From Marsupella aquatica (Eukaryota; Marchantiophyta): DNA of 64,000 bases. Every line of letters starts with the position of its first letter. The stretch's first letter is position 1. The DNA lies in NCBI GenBank assembly GCA_973895155.1, contig OZ316898.1, positions 14,260,001 through 14,324,000 of the forward strand, written 5' to 3'. The position numbers and the translations under genes are program-made. Positions 43,801-54,700 of the stretch are shown piece by piece. The notes beneath the pieces were generated by a model that saw only the letters and a list, made by a program, of their open reading frames with translations, made no database searches and had not been told where the DNA came from.

Positions 43801-45491
43801 TCAGCAGACTCTGCATGCCTGGTTGTTGCATCGGCAAGTCTTCCTTCCTGGGCCTAAACACCTGCTCGATCGTAGGACTAACAGGTGGTTGAGGCTTCTC
43901 AGCCAACGGCCTCGGCGTTGGAGCTTCCTCGGGTGCCCTTACCTGCAGGGGAAGTACCGGGGCAAAAGTCTGACCTCTGGCATACCGGCACAACAGCGGC
44001 ATGTGATAGCCAAGCCGCGACACGCTCCCCATGCCGATTACCTGCTGCTCCTCCTTTAAGATCTTCTTCAATTGGTTGAGGAGGTACCCGTTGTAGTCCC
44101 GGCTTGGGTCTGGCCTTTCTGCCAGATAGACCTGTGCCTTGCCGATCTCTGCCCTCGGCAAGTTACAATGCATGGTCACCCGCAAGAAGTCGATTATCTC
44201 TCCTATGTGCGGGTTGGTGCAGGTGTTCCGGAAGAAGCCATTCTTCGTTGATGGCCCGGGGAACGACCGGAACTCCTTGTCAGGCAAGGTCTTCCTGGTA
44301 TCAACTTTGGTCTTATTGCCTATCGGCAAGCCAAACACTTCGGCAATTACCTTGGGAGTAAGATAGAAATCATTCCCATATATCCTCGTGCAATTGGTCT
44401 CGGGTTCCCATGACCCCACGAATTCTAATAGGTCTGACTCCGGTACCTCCGGCTTCAGCCATGGTAATCTTACAAAGGCCTCCAAGCCGGATCCGGCCAT
44501 GAAGCCTTGGTACTTCTTGGTCTGCATGGCCGTAAAGCATGCATCCTCCTCCCGTGCAAAATGTAGTTGCACCTCCACCGGTAGGGTTGCCGCCCAGCCC
44601 TTCCAGGTGTCATCCCTGGTTGGAATGGCCTTGATGGGATCGACCTCCTCCTCTTCGGCTTCTCCCTGCCTCCTGCTCTGCTGCTCGGCTGGCCTCTTTG
44701 GTGCCGCCAACCTCGTTCTTTTTGCCGGGGTGGCTTCATCGTTGACGGCCCCCTTCCTCTTCATCTCTGCTGCCGTGGAGGTTTCTCCTAGCACCATTGC
44801 TTGGGTCCACCTTTCCGTGCTACCCTTTAATTCCCAGTGTATGTCGTTGCAGTTCTTGATGGCCTCTCGGATGCCGACGACGCTGTCTTTGCAAAACAGA
44901 AGATCGTCGAGTTGATTGGAAGTAGGCGTCCACAGGAACTCGTCCTTGATGAGTTCGCCTCCTAAGAAAGCCGTCTTCTGCAGCTCCCACAATCGAGCGA
45001 GCTCTTGCCGTTCTCGAGCTGCCCTTTCTGACTCCTCGTCCTCGTAAGTCTTGATGTACTCAGTTGCCCATTCGAACAGGCATCCCCAGAAATGTGCCGC
45101 TTGATTGACGTTGCTCATACCCTCCTTAGGTCGATCGTCGGTATCTATTCTCTCCCCGAGTGCTTGCCTAAGCAGCTGACAGTAGTTGGCCTCCCGTAGT
45201 CATCTGCCTAGTTCGTGCTCGCAAATGAGCCACCATCTCCTGCAAGCGCTCCTTACCCCTCTCCTCTGCCGGTCCTTCTTCCCGTTGATCCTTCCTAGCC
45301 GCCGACGCTTAACGCGCCCTAACCCTAATCGGGTTTTCACCCTCAGCCTTACCTCCGGCCTCTGCCCGGGTTCCATGGTTGCCCCTAATTGTTTATATTT
45401 TCCTTGTTTTGTCCGTATACTAAGGTGTTCCTAGGGTGCCTTCCTGCTTTACCCACTTAACCGGCCGAGTGATTCCTGTCTAGGCATCACA
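40892..45491 (-). repeat. 3' LTR of Ty3 copy 2 (4600 bp)
   Basis: On the plus strand it runs TGTGGTGCGTCCC...GGCATCACA. It is the longest LTR in the window and contains the full LTR-encoded frame. Confidence 0.95.
41801..45118 (-). CDS. LTR-encoded protein, long form, 1105 aa
   Basis: One open frame fills ~72% of the LTR, in the same sense as gag-pol. Order: charged N-terminal part; a conserved globular region (~175-385) with FYLTPKVIAEVFGLPIG near 250-266, similar in pattern to the plant-specific 'putative plant transposon protein' domains; a Pro-rich then acidic linker; a coiled coil (~715-955, starting RRMEAEIEDL); a basic KKKRKPSG patch near 1000; an Ala/Glu-rich tail ending KDPPPVS. An upstream in-frame start at 45376 (MEPGQRPEV) is separated by a single TGA at 45200-45202, absent in the 5' LTR. 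Related frames exist in all five LTRs seen. Function unknown; extra ORFs in plant Tat/Ogre-type elements normally lie outside the LTR. Confidence 0.8.
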   Translation of the reverse strand: MSNVNQAAHFWGCLFEWATEYIKTYEDEESERAARERQELARLWELQKTAFLGGELIKDEFLWTPTSNQLDDLLFCKDSVVGIREAIKNCNDIHWELKGSTERWTQAMVLGETSTAAEMKRKGAVNDEATPAKRTRLAAPKRPAEQQSRRQGEAEEEEVDPIKAIPTRDDTWKGWAATLPVEVQLHFAREEDACFTAMQTKKYQGFMAGSGLEAFVRLPWLKPEVPESDLLEFVGSWEPETNCTRIYGNDFYLTPKVIAEVFGLPIGNKTKVDTRKTLPDKEFRSFPGPSTKNGFFRNTCTNPHIGEIIDFLRVTMHCNLPRAEIGKAQVYLAERPDPSRDYNGYLLNQLKKILKEEQQVIGMGSVSRLGYHMPLLCRYARGQTFAPVLPLQVRAPEEAPTPRPLAEKPQPPVSPTIEQVFRPRKEDLPMQQPGMQSLLKLLEKEKKSASATTTAMATMQDTTTEVGLHRLTRENPFAGDKERIRPESKPGVRMYVGTSSSESEAELPEAPTDEEEREKPDVQEVEEAVEDCSHDNSGYGLDHHVPGVRTCGQFVPTLPRVVRGDPNQQSSPESPPPDVAPPSFDGIKQTVQEFQERIKQEEEAALAKEKDLPGGDWPEDIRRLAEKGSKPLATIEEIRRTAWEQRPRWAMPITSTYSTYAKNRAMEYGEMCGELALGIFGEELEVGPFFHREQLEKHQLEEAVALERSKKDEVIRRLRRMEAEIEDLRAAKKAQDELRIKRHELNIMQGQLDTAQADNQNIKDKLTQTQEELADMIKEREKWKQELKNTEEAHITANSRAMAETQRKEWALKGELEKIRGALEQKEVELGKSYQGIMALQQELASLTASFKADLREKDEMLEQTYAKMNQMESVIIAELDKELRATQEERATLKKELEEAHREQEEAKNELEGARKDLDETQEELEEITRKMENLQRRADNQTERLKKQAAVFKCLAAAGPSPVGTNQLPGVVIAEGQAAPPAPVPKVSGKGKGPAAEPPTKKKRKPSGSRSNTTSQAVVIKEVDPAPTPDRVTARDPTTLGEGEAEAVGIAEAGVEAEAEGGPSQADGELTQSSAGNLSENEPTAVAEEEALGASIKDPPPVS

Positions 45492-48400
45492 TAGCTCCCC
45501 ACTTAATTGTGAAGCGTCCTCGCGAAGAACTTCATCTTCGTCCATATAGTATTCCTTGAGGCGGTCATAATGGATGCGAACTGGATATACCTCTCCCGTA
45601 ATGTTGGCCAATTGTACGGAGCCATTGGGGAACATCATGGTTACTCTAAAGGGTCCTAACCAGCAAGTGTAAAGCTTTCCTGGAAACCTACTATACCTAC
45701 TGTCATAAAGTAGCACAAGATCACCGGTATGAATACTAACTACTTTTAACCTTTTATCATACTGCTGCTTCATGATATTCTGTCTATATTCTACTCTCTC
45801 GGCTGAAATCATTCTCGCTTCCTCTAAAGCTTCTAACCTATATTCTCGCTCCTTTAGGCTCTCCTCCGCTGAGGCTCTTTCCTCAATTGTAACTTGAAAT
45901 GTCGGTATCTCAAGTTGCATGGGTACCAGGGCTTCTTGTCCAAAGGTTAAGAAGAAGGGTGTATGACCGGTAGTGGATTTATAGGCAAGATTGTAAGCAA
46001 AAACAGCAGCAAACAATTTATCATCCCAATCGAGTTTGTTCTGAGCTACTGTCTTGTTCAATATCTTTCCTATGATTCCGTTTGCTCGTTCTGTCAACCC
46101 GTTTGCCTTTGGATGGTAGGGAGTAGTAGGCCTATGTTTAACTAAATACTGCTCATTTAAACGACTAATTATATCATTCAAAAAATGGGTTCCTCTATCA
46201 CTAACTAATTCTAGGGGTGCTCCATACCTGGTGAAGATCTGCTCATACATGAATCTAGCCGTAGTAATTGCATCATCCTTCGTTGTTGGTCTGGCCTCTA
46301 CCCATTTAGTTGCATAATCCGTAGCCAGGATTATGTACTTGTTCCGTCGAGGGTGGGTCAGTGGTTTCAAAGGTCCAATGTAATCAATACCCCACTTCTC
46401 GAATGGTGCCAGAGGTAGAATAGGGTGCAGTGGATGCCAGGTGGACGCCCTTGGTCCTCCCGCTCGTTGACAAGGATCACATTGTTTGATAAACTGATAG
46501 ACATCTTTGTGCAAGGTGGGCCACCAGTAACCGACATTTAATATCTTCTTAGACGTGGTTACTGGGGCAAAATGTCCTCCGGCCTCCTCTCCATGCATGG
46601 CCCGTAGGACTCGTTTTACCTCTCTCTTTCCCAAACATCTTTGAATCGTGCCGTTGATTCCATGCTTGTGCAGTATGCCTTTAATGCACTGATACTGTCT
46701 GACCTTCCGCACAAAGACTGCGGCTTGCTCTCGGCTTAATCCTGGCTGTAATCTGGAAGTGCTGAGAAATTGTAAAATCTCAGGGTACCATGTACCAGCT
46801 ATTTCCACAACGAATAGCTCCTCGTCGGGGAATCGATCATCGATGCAATCCGTGGCAGGTTTACCTGTGATCCTTGAAAAGAAGTCGGCATTGGCATGTA
46901 ACTTTCCCGGCTTGATCCTCAGCTCATAGTCAAACTCCTGTAATAGCAAAATCCATCTTGCTACTCTGCCTGTAAGGTCCGGCTTATTGACTAGGTACTT
47001 CAAACTTTCATGATCAGTATGAAAGATTACCTTGTACCCTAGTAAATAATGCCTAAACTTTTTACAAGAATAAATGACTCCTAATGCTTCTCTTTCCGTG
47101 GGAGAGTAGTTCCGTTCGGCATCGGCAAGCTGACGGCTTGCGAAGTATATGGGATGGTCCCTTCCTTTCTCATCCAACTGACTTAGTACTGAGCCAATAC
47201 AGAAGCCCGAGACATCTACAAAAACATGAAAATCTTTGTTCCAGTCCGGTGCTATCATGACTGGGGCCTCTACTAACATCTACTTCAATTCTACCACCGT
47301 TGTGACTCGTTCGGGTGTGGGTTCGAAGTCTGCTCCTGCCTTGAGCATATTGGTTAATGGTAAAGCCAGCTTGGCAAAATCCTTGATGAACCGGCGATAG
47401 TAACCAATGCATCCCAAGAAGGATCTTACATCCTTTATGTTCTTAGGTTGCATGATATCTAGCCATACTGCTAGCTTACCTTTGTCAATCTCAATGCCCT
47501 TCCTTGATACCTTGTGACCTAGTAGCACCCCCTCGGTTACTGCAAAAAAACATTTATCTGGGTGTAACTTGAGACCCACCTCTCTACATCTCATGAAGGT
47601 TTTCCTGAGGTATTTAGCATGTTTCGATGCCTTCCCGAATACTACAAAGTCATCAATGAAGATTTCCATGAACTTTCTCAAGTAATCATGAAAAATGTTC
47701 ACCATTAATCGTTGGAACATAGCTGGTGCGTTGCAGAGTCCAAACGGCATACGATTGAAGACATAGATCCCCCATTCCGTGATGAAGGCCGTCTTGATTT
47801 GGTCTTCCTGCCGAATCCTGATTTGGTTATAACCAGAGTATCCATCCATGAATGAATATAGTTCATGACTGGCTACCATGTCTAGTACCATATCAGTAAA
47901 CGGTAAAGGAAAATGGTCTTTTAATGTTGCTTCATTCAGCTTCCTGTAATCCTGACAAACCCGGATCTTGGGTTTACCATCGGGTCCAGCTTTATTGGGA
48001 ACTATCACAATTGGAGACACCCAGTCTGAATGCAGGACTGGAGTGATGAATCCAGCTTCCACTAGTTTGTCGATTTCTGTTTTGACCAGCAGGGAATACT
48101 TCGGGTTCATCCTTCGAATTGGTTGTTGAAATGATTTGGCTCCTAACATGAGATCAATTCGATGTTCCCCTAGTGTTGGATCTACTCCCTTTAGATCTTG
48201 GTGACTCCATGCAAACACATCCTGAAATTCAATCAATAAGTCACTGATCTCTTTCTCGAGCTCAGGTGCTAGGTTTCTCCCTAAGTTCAGTTCTCTTCCC
48301 TCTCCTAAGTCGAGCTTCCAATATTGCCGTGCTTGGATCATATTAATCTGCTTCTTCAAATTCGGGTCCAGTTCGGCTTCCAGTCTCTCTAATCTCATAC

Positions 48401-48746
48401 CTCCATAAACTGGGATCTCGGCTGGACTAGCCGAGTCGGTCCCTTCCTTGGTGTCCATAGATTGTCCCCTTACCGGTCTATTCGGTTTTGAATTAGTGGT
48501 CGGCTCCCCTTCCTGCCTTGGCTCTGGATCATGTCTGTCCATCTCATCCACTTCTTGCTCCTGAGAGTTAGGCCGCTGTGCTCTCTCGGCTTCTAATAGG
48601 GCCTCAATTTGTTCTGCCCTCGTAATCGGCTTGTATGCCGATCCCTTGGTATTTAATTCCTTGCCGATGATCGATGGCGTTGTGGACCCCGTCGGCTCTG
48701 CCACAACGCCTGCAGAAAATCCACTGTCCCTGCTACTGCTCCCCAC
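45480..48746 (-). pseudogene. pol: pol of Ty3 copy 2 (single nonsense codon)
   Basis: In the -1 frame relative to gag-protease, overlapping it at 48653-48746. Reverse transcriptase (PFGLCNAPAMFQRLM, IFIDDFVVFG), RNase H (DFHVFVDVSGFCIG) and integrase (CDPCQRAG, LVSDRGTHF, NGLTERANG) are all present. A TAG at 47280-47282 (CAG in copy 1) separates reverse transcriptase from RNase H. Everything else is open to the stop just inside the LTR. Confidence 0.95.
45492..45504 (-). other. Polypurine tract of Ty3 copy 2
   Basis: AAGTGGGGAGCTA on minus, immediately before the 3' LTR. Confidence 0.7.
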
Positions 48747-51646
48747 TTAGCCGTTTCATCCAATTGGTCTACATCCTTTACTTCCTCCGGAATTGCAGCT
48801 AAAAAGGTGGATTCTATTGTAAAGCAGTCCTCGACCTCTTCGTCTTCTTCTTCCAAGTCACCTTCCATTGGTTCTTGCCATAATCCGCTGGGGGGTACCT
48901 CTGGTCCAAAGACACCTTCTTCGGTTAGGTTAGTGAGGCATTCTAACCAACGTACTTCATCGGCTGACTCCAGTCCACTGTCGTACCCATCTACTTCCCT
49001 TATGCTTTTCCTACGGTCATCCTTAGTGTCCCAGGATACCGTGATAGAGGGGGTCCCGAAAGTGAACTGCTTTTTACCCCAATCTTCTATTACCTCGGCT
49101 AGGTACAGCCATGGCCTACCAATCAATAGCCGGAATGACGTAGGATTTACCGGCTTCATTACTACATAGTTAATGCTAAAGAAGATACCTCCTATCTCTG
49201 TCTTGATGCCGGTTAACACTCCCGTCGGAATGACCTGATATCCATTGGCCATGTTCAACACTCTTCCAGTCATCTCCGGTGTTAGACCCCACCCTTTTGC
49301 TGTTGAATCAATCATAATACATACCCCTGATCCTCCATCGATGGGTACCCGTAGTAATAATTCTCCTTGAATCATTAATGGTAATGCTGGGGCTCCTTGA
49401 TCTTCTTCTATCATTAGTACGTCGGATCTGGTTGCTACCTTGGGTAATCTCGGCTTGCCGAGAATAGCCTTCCTTAATTGCTTCCGGAAGTACGGGCTAT
49501 TTTTCAATAGTTGACCTACTGTTGCCGAGACTCTAGATTCTAGTACATCTTTAGCCAGGTCATAGGGAACAATCGGCTTCTCTTCTGGTGGTGTTTCCGT
49601 CTTGGATTCGGCCAGTTTTGCCACGCTAGTCTCCACAGCTGTTGGGTCTTCCGAAGCAAACAATGCTTTTGCTCGTTTTACATCCTTGGCAATGGCTTCG
49701 GTATTCTCCAGGGTTTCTAATTCTCTTAGTTGTTCCTTAACACTAGCCGTAACAGAGGGGTAGAACAACTTAGGATGATCTCGATTGAAGTCGCTATCTT
49801 GTGAAGGATTGGTTTCACTGGTGGGCTCATGGCTTACCTGTATTGCCGGAGCCCTCCCTTCTCCTTCTGTTGATGTTGACGAAGAGTCGATCCTTTCCTC
49901 CGTAACCTTCCCTTTATTTTTGGCCAGCCCATCCCACCTTTCCTTCCTTCTGGTAGATCGAGTAGAGACCCGGTAGCAATCATGATCTAAATCCTCCTCT
50001 GAGAAGGTTGATAGGGCTTCGGCCTCATCATCAGATGGTACGAACTCTGCCTCGGCATCCTCTTGCCATCCTAGTTCGATGTGGTTGATTTGAACTCCTC
50101 CGGGGGTAGTACCTGGCGGTAAGATCTTGATCGGCAAAAGCTTATGATTTGCGGCCAGGCCTGCCAACCAAGTAGGACATTGCCCTAGCATATGACCTTC
50201 CTGTCGGCATCCCATACATAGCTGAGCTGGTTGTCCATCACCCTGTTTGCGTGCATTCGGGCATTCTCTAGCAAAATGGCAAGGTTGACCACAATTATAG
50301 CACGCCGCAAATCTTTGCACATTCGGCCTAGGAGGTACTGACGGGTTCTGAATAATCCGAGGATACATCTCTCCTGGATTGTTCCTTAACCCTGACCATA
50401 GAGATGCAGGTCTGTTGGATAGGTCTCGTGCTCCAGTCTCACTGATGCCAAAATCACTATCAGCGGCATCTCCCAAAAAGTACTCTACTTCTCCCTGACA
50501 TGGTCTGATCTCGGCCACATGCCGAACATGATTAGTATTAAGCTTAGGACACGCATCTTTATGGTGTCCGGTTTTATAACATAAGGCACACCATACAGAG
50601 CTATCCTCCTGTACTACCTTCTTCTTTGGTTTTACCTCTGCAATGATAGCCTTAAGTTGCTCGGTAAGGGCTACGATGTTATCTGGTGGCTTAGTCTCCA
50701 TCTTGACTTTCGTCTTCCCTCTCCTTCTGCCCTTCCTTTTCCTAGTTTTTTCTTCTTCAGAACTAGAAGATGACTCACTCTTGCTACTCCCACTATCCGA
50801 GCTTGACTTATCACTTCTAGACTTCTTGGGATGTTTCTTCTTCTTATCTTTTTTCTTATGGGGTGATCCCTCCTCTGATGAGGAACTCTCAGACTTAAGC
50901 TGTTTCTTCCGGCTTGTGATATCTGCATTAATGTATAATTGAATATCCTTAATTGCTTCGGCTAAAGTCTCCGGGTTCTCCTTCCTAATTGCAAAACTCA
51001 TCTTCTGTGGCAAAGCATTCACCAACCATTGAAGTTGCATACCTTCAGATGCATTGGTCTTTGTACGTCTTACCAGTTTCTGAAAGCGTTGCAAGAACTT
51101 CCTGAAGGATTTGTTCTCCTTGAACCGAAGTTGTCCCAACTTCAGCACTGCTAGTTCTGAAGTTCCAATGGGTCGAAACTCCTTAACAAAGAGTGTTTTG
51201 AAGATATCCCAGATGGCTTGATCTTCCACATCTAATGCTCTGTACCAAGGCCTAGCCTCACCCTTGAACAGGCCGGGAAGAATCTGCATCTTGATGGCCG
51301 ATTCTCCATTTGCTGCAGCGGTTCCCTCGAAATCATCCAACCATTCGTCCGGATCCTCATCTCCTCTCCCATGAAATGCCTTGTAATGTATACGCGACCG
51401 CTGGCTCAATCTGGTCCCTGGCCTCTCGTCTGGCCGTGCCTCTGGTTCCCCCATGTCGGTTGGAGACTCACTTCTCCTTACCGACTCTTCTTCTGGTATG
51501 TCTTCTTCGATGCCACTTCCAGTTTCGGAGCTACCAACTCTTTCTGCCCCTCTCAGTCGCTGTGTATCATGCCACCCGGCGAGCTGCTGCAGTCGAGCTC
51601 TCTCCCGTTGAATCACTCTTTCTTCCCTCGGCGTAAGGTCAGTCAT
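48653..51646 (-). CDS. gag: gag-protease of Ty3 copy 2, 997 aa, intact
   Basis: Open from MTDLTPREERV to RHRSSARN. Gag core, a Ser/Lys-rich low-complexity tract (~265-305), three CCHC knuckles near 349, 445 and 475, and a retropepsin-like PIDGGSGVCIM near 768. The second knuckle reads CGQPCHF where copy 1 has CGQPGHF, losing the usual Gly. After the protease an acidic linker leads to the overlap with pol. Confidence 0.92.
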   Translation of the reverse strand: MTDLTPREERVIQRERARLQQLAGWHDTQRLRGAERVGSSETGSGIEEDIPEEESVRRSESPTDMGEPEARPDERPGTRLSQRSRIHYKAFHGRGDEDPDEWLDDFEGTAAANGESAIKMQILPGLFKGEARPWYRALDVEDQAIWDIFKTLFVKEFRPIGTSELAVLKLGQLRFKENKSFRKFLQRFQKLVRRTKTNASEGMQLQWLVNALPQKMSFAIRKENPETLAEAIKDIQLYINADITSRKKQLKSESSSSEEGSPHKKKDKKKKHPKKSRSDKSSSDSGSSKSESSSSSEEEKTRKRKGRRRGKTKVKMETKPPDNIVALTEQLKAIIAEVKPKKKVVQEDSSVWCALCYKTGHHKDACPKLNTNHVRHVAEIRPCQGEVEYFLGDAADSDFGISETGARDLSNRPASLWSGLRNNPGEMYPRIIQNPSVPPRPNVQRFAACYNCGQPCHFARECPNARKQGDGQPAQLCMGCRQEGHMLGQCPTWLAGLAANHKLLPIKILPPGTTPGGVQINHIELGWQEDAEAEFVPSDDEAEALSTFSEEDLDHDCYRVSTRSTRRKERWDGLAKNKGKVTEERIDSSSTSTEGEGRAPAIQVSHEPTSETNPSQDSDFNRDHPKLFYPSVTASVKEQLRELETLENTEAIAKDVKRAKALFASEDPTAVETSVAKLAESKTETPPEEKPIVPYDLAKDVLESRVSATVGQLLKNSPYFRKQLRKAILGKPRLPKVATRSDVLMIEEDQGAPALPLMIQGELLLRVPIDGGSGVCIMIDSTAKGWGLTPEMTGRVLNMANGYQVIPTGVLTGIKTEIGGIFFSINYVVMKPVNPTSFRLLIGRPWLYLAEVIEDWGKKQFTFGTPSITVSWDTKDDRRKSIREVDGYDSGLESADEVRWLECLTNLTEEGVFGPEVPPSGLWQEPMEGDLEEEDEEVEDCFTIESTFLAAIPEEVKDVDQLDETAKWGAVAGTVDFLQALWQSRRGPQRHRSSARN

Positions 51647-51692
51647 TACCTACGCTTCCGTTCTAACTTCATATCTCACGGCTTAAGAAATG

Positions 51693-51711
51693 CCCCCTCC
51701 ATCTAGCGCCA
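51693..51711 (-). other. Candidate primer binding site of Ty3 copy 2
   Basis: Minus strand TGGCGCTAGATGGAGGGGG, 4 bases inside the 5' LTR edge, identical to copy 1. Confidence 0.6.
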
Positions 51712-51715
51712 AAAA

Positions 51716-54700
51716 TGTGGTGCGTCCCATGGCTCCCTAAACCCAAGAAACCCCCCAGCTCAAGCCGATTCCCGCAGGTTTCGTGCTTGGCGAGGCCGTT
51801 TCCGCGGCTTAGCGGCATGGGACGCTGCTAACCTTCTACTACTACTATTAACATTTTACACACATATACTGGACAGATCCTTCATAGGGTCATGAGATAC
51901 GTAGCCGGCCTAATATAGGCCTTCCCCTGTCTTCCCCTGTCTTCCCCTCCGTCTTGTTAGGTATGTTTGGATTCCGCCGCCGGAATGATCTCCAATAGGC
52001 TTGGTTAAGCCGCTAAGACCTCTCTCAGCTCGACACATCCAACTCTCACTCCCCTGCTTACTTTCCTTCCTTCTGTTGATGTGGGCACTCTTCACACAAG
52101 TTAATGCGACACACAAATAGCAAAATGACTCATTCTGACTGAGTCATACCATGCACTTGCCATACAAACAGTACATCTCATACACAAGTTCTGCGAACTA
52201 AGCCGTGAGGCCAACTCTATTCAGCTCTTAGGCATGAGGAAACATGAATATACACAAGGGTCACTGTATGACTAACCGAGAGCTTCTCGTACTACTTGAT
52301 CCCAGCCCGGCTGGTGCAAACTAAAAACTTGCTAAAGAAGAGGCCCTGAGCTCCCCGCTGCCCAGGTACTTATCCTGGTAGTGGATCCGCCATTCTTTGC
52401 ATCGTAAGCCTAATCTACTTAACAGTAATCTACTTGCCCGAATCTACCTATGTACAGCAAGGCAGGAGCACAAGTGTTGCTCCTACCAGTGGGACCGCAA
52501 TCCCACTAAGCTAAGTGTCAGGGCCGCTCCTGGTTCTGATCCTAATCCTAAACGTGGAGATCCGCGCCCGCCCTGCCCACTCACGCCTCCTCCCTCCACG
52601 TCCGCCCTCCCTAAAAGGAACGGCGCCCTTGCACCGTCACGACACCGGTGGTGGATCCTTAATGGACGCCCCCAACGCTTCCTCCTTAGCCACTGCCGTA
52701 GGTTCATTCTCTGACAGATTACCTGCCCTTGACTGAGTCAACTCTCCATCGGCCTGACTGGGTCCACCTTCGGCTTCAGCCTCGACACCGGCCTCGGCAA
52801 TACCCACGGCTTCGGCCTCCCCTTCCCCTAGGGTAGTTGGATCCCTAGCCGTGACCCTGTCTGGGGTCGGTGCTGGGTCTACCTCCTTGATCACCACGGC
52901 CTGTGAAGTCGTATTACTCCTTGACCCTGAAGGTTTCCGCTTCTTCTTCGTTGGTGGCTCGGCAGCTGGTCCCTTCCCCTTCCCACTTACTTTCGGCACT
53001 GGTGCAGGTGGCGCGGCTTGTCCTTCGGCAATTACCACCCCTGGTAACTGGTTTGTCCCAACGGGAGATGGACCTGCTGCAGCTAAGCATTTAAATACTG
53101 CGGCTTGTTTCTTCAGCCGCTCTGTTTGGTTGTCGGCCCGCCGCTGTAGGTTCTCCATCTTCCTCGTGATTTCCTCCAACTCCTCTTGGGTTTCATCCAG
53201 GTCCTTACGTGCCCCCTCCAACTCGTTTTTGGCCTCCTCCTGCTCCCTGTGGGCTTCCTCCAATTCCTTCTTCAAGGTAGCCCTCTCCTCCTGGGTTGCT
53301 CTTAGCTCCTTGTCGAGCTCTGCAATGATGACAGACTCCATCTGGTTCATCTTGGCGTAAGTCTGTTCGAGCATCTCATCCTTCTCCCTTAGGTCGGCCT
53401 TGAAGCTGGCCGTCAGGGACGCAAGCTCCTGCTGCAGCGCCATAATCCCTTGATAGGATTTCCCTAACTCGACCTCCTTCTGCTCAAGGGCTCCGCGGAT
53501 TTTCTCGAGCTCCCCTTTCAACGCCCATTCCTTTCTTTGGGTCTCCGCCATGGCCCGGCTGTTGGCTGTTATGTGGGCCTCCTCTGTATTCTTCAGCTCT
53601 TGCTTCCACTTCTCCCTCTCTTTGATCGTGTCGGCCAACTCTTCCTGCGTCTGAGTCAGTTTATCCTTGATATTCTGATTATCAGCCTGCGCGGTGTCCA
53701 ACTGCCCCTGCATGATGTTCAGCTCATGTCGTTTAATCCGCAGTTCATCTTGGGCTTTCTTGGCCGCCCTTAGATCTTCAATCTCGGCTTCCATCCTCCT
53801 AAGCCGCCGAATGACCTCGTCCTTCTTGCTTCTCTCTAAAGCCACTGCTTCTTCTAATTGGTGCTTCTCCAACTGCTCCCTATGGAAAAAGGGTCCTACC
53901 TCCAACTCCTCTCCAAAGATGCCGAGCGCAAGTTCCCCACACATCTCACCATACTCCATGGCTCTATTCTTAGCGTAGGTGGAGTAAGTAGAAGTGATCG
54001 GCATCGCCCATCGTGGCCTCTGCTCCCAAGCCGTCCTGCGGATCTCTTCAATCGTGGCTAGAGGTTTGCTTCCTTTTTCGGCTAGCCGCCTGATGTCCTC
54101 CGGCCAATCTCCTCCTGGTAAATCCTTTTCCTTAGCCAGGGCGGCCTCCTCCTCCTGCTTGATTCGCTCCTGAAATTCCTGCACCGTCTGTTTTATGCCG
54201 TCGAAGCTCGGGGGAGCAACATCTGGTGGGGGAGACTCAGGGCTACTCTGCTGGTTGGGGTCCCCTCGCACTACCCTTGGAAGTGTGGGGACAAACCGGC
54301 CACAGGTCCTTACTCCTGGAACGTGATGGTCCGACCCATAGCCGGAATTATCATGGCTGCAGTCCTCCACTGCCTCCTCTACCTCTTGGACGTCCGGCTT
54401 CTCCCTCTCCTCTTCGTCGGTAGGAGCTTCAGGCAATTCTGCCTCAGATTCGGAGCTTGAGGTTCCCATGTACATTCGAACACCTGGCTTGGATTCCGGC
54501 CTGATTCTCTCCTTGTCTCCAGCAAAGGGGTTTTCTCTTGTGAGCCGGTGTAGGCCTACCTCTATAGTAGTGTCCTGCATTGTTGCCGTTGCCGTTGTTG
54601 TTGCCGATGCCGATTTCTTTTCTTTCTCCAGTAGTTTCAGCAGACTCTGCATGCCTGGTTGCTGCATCGGCAAGTCTTCCTTCCTGGGCCTAAACACCTG

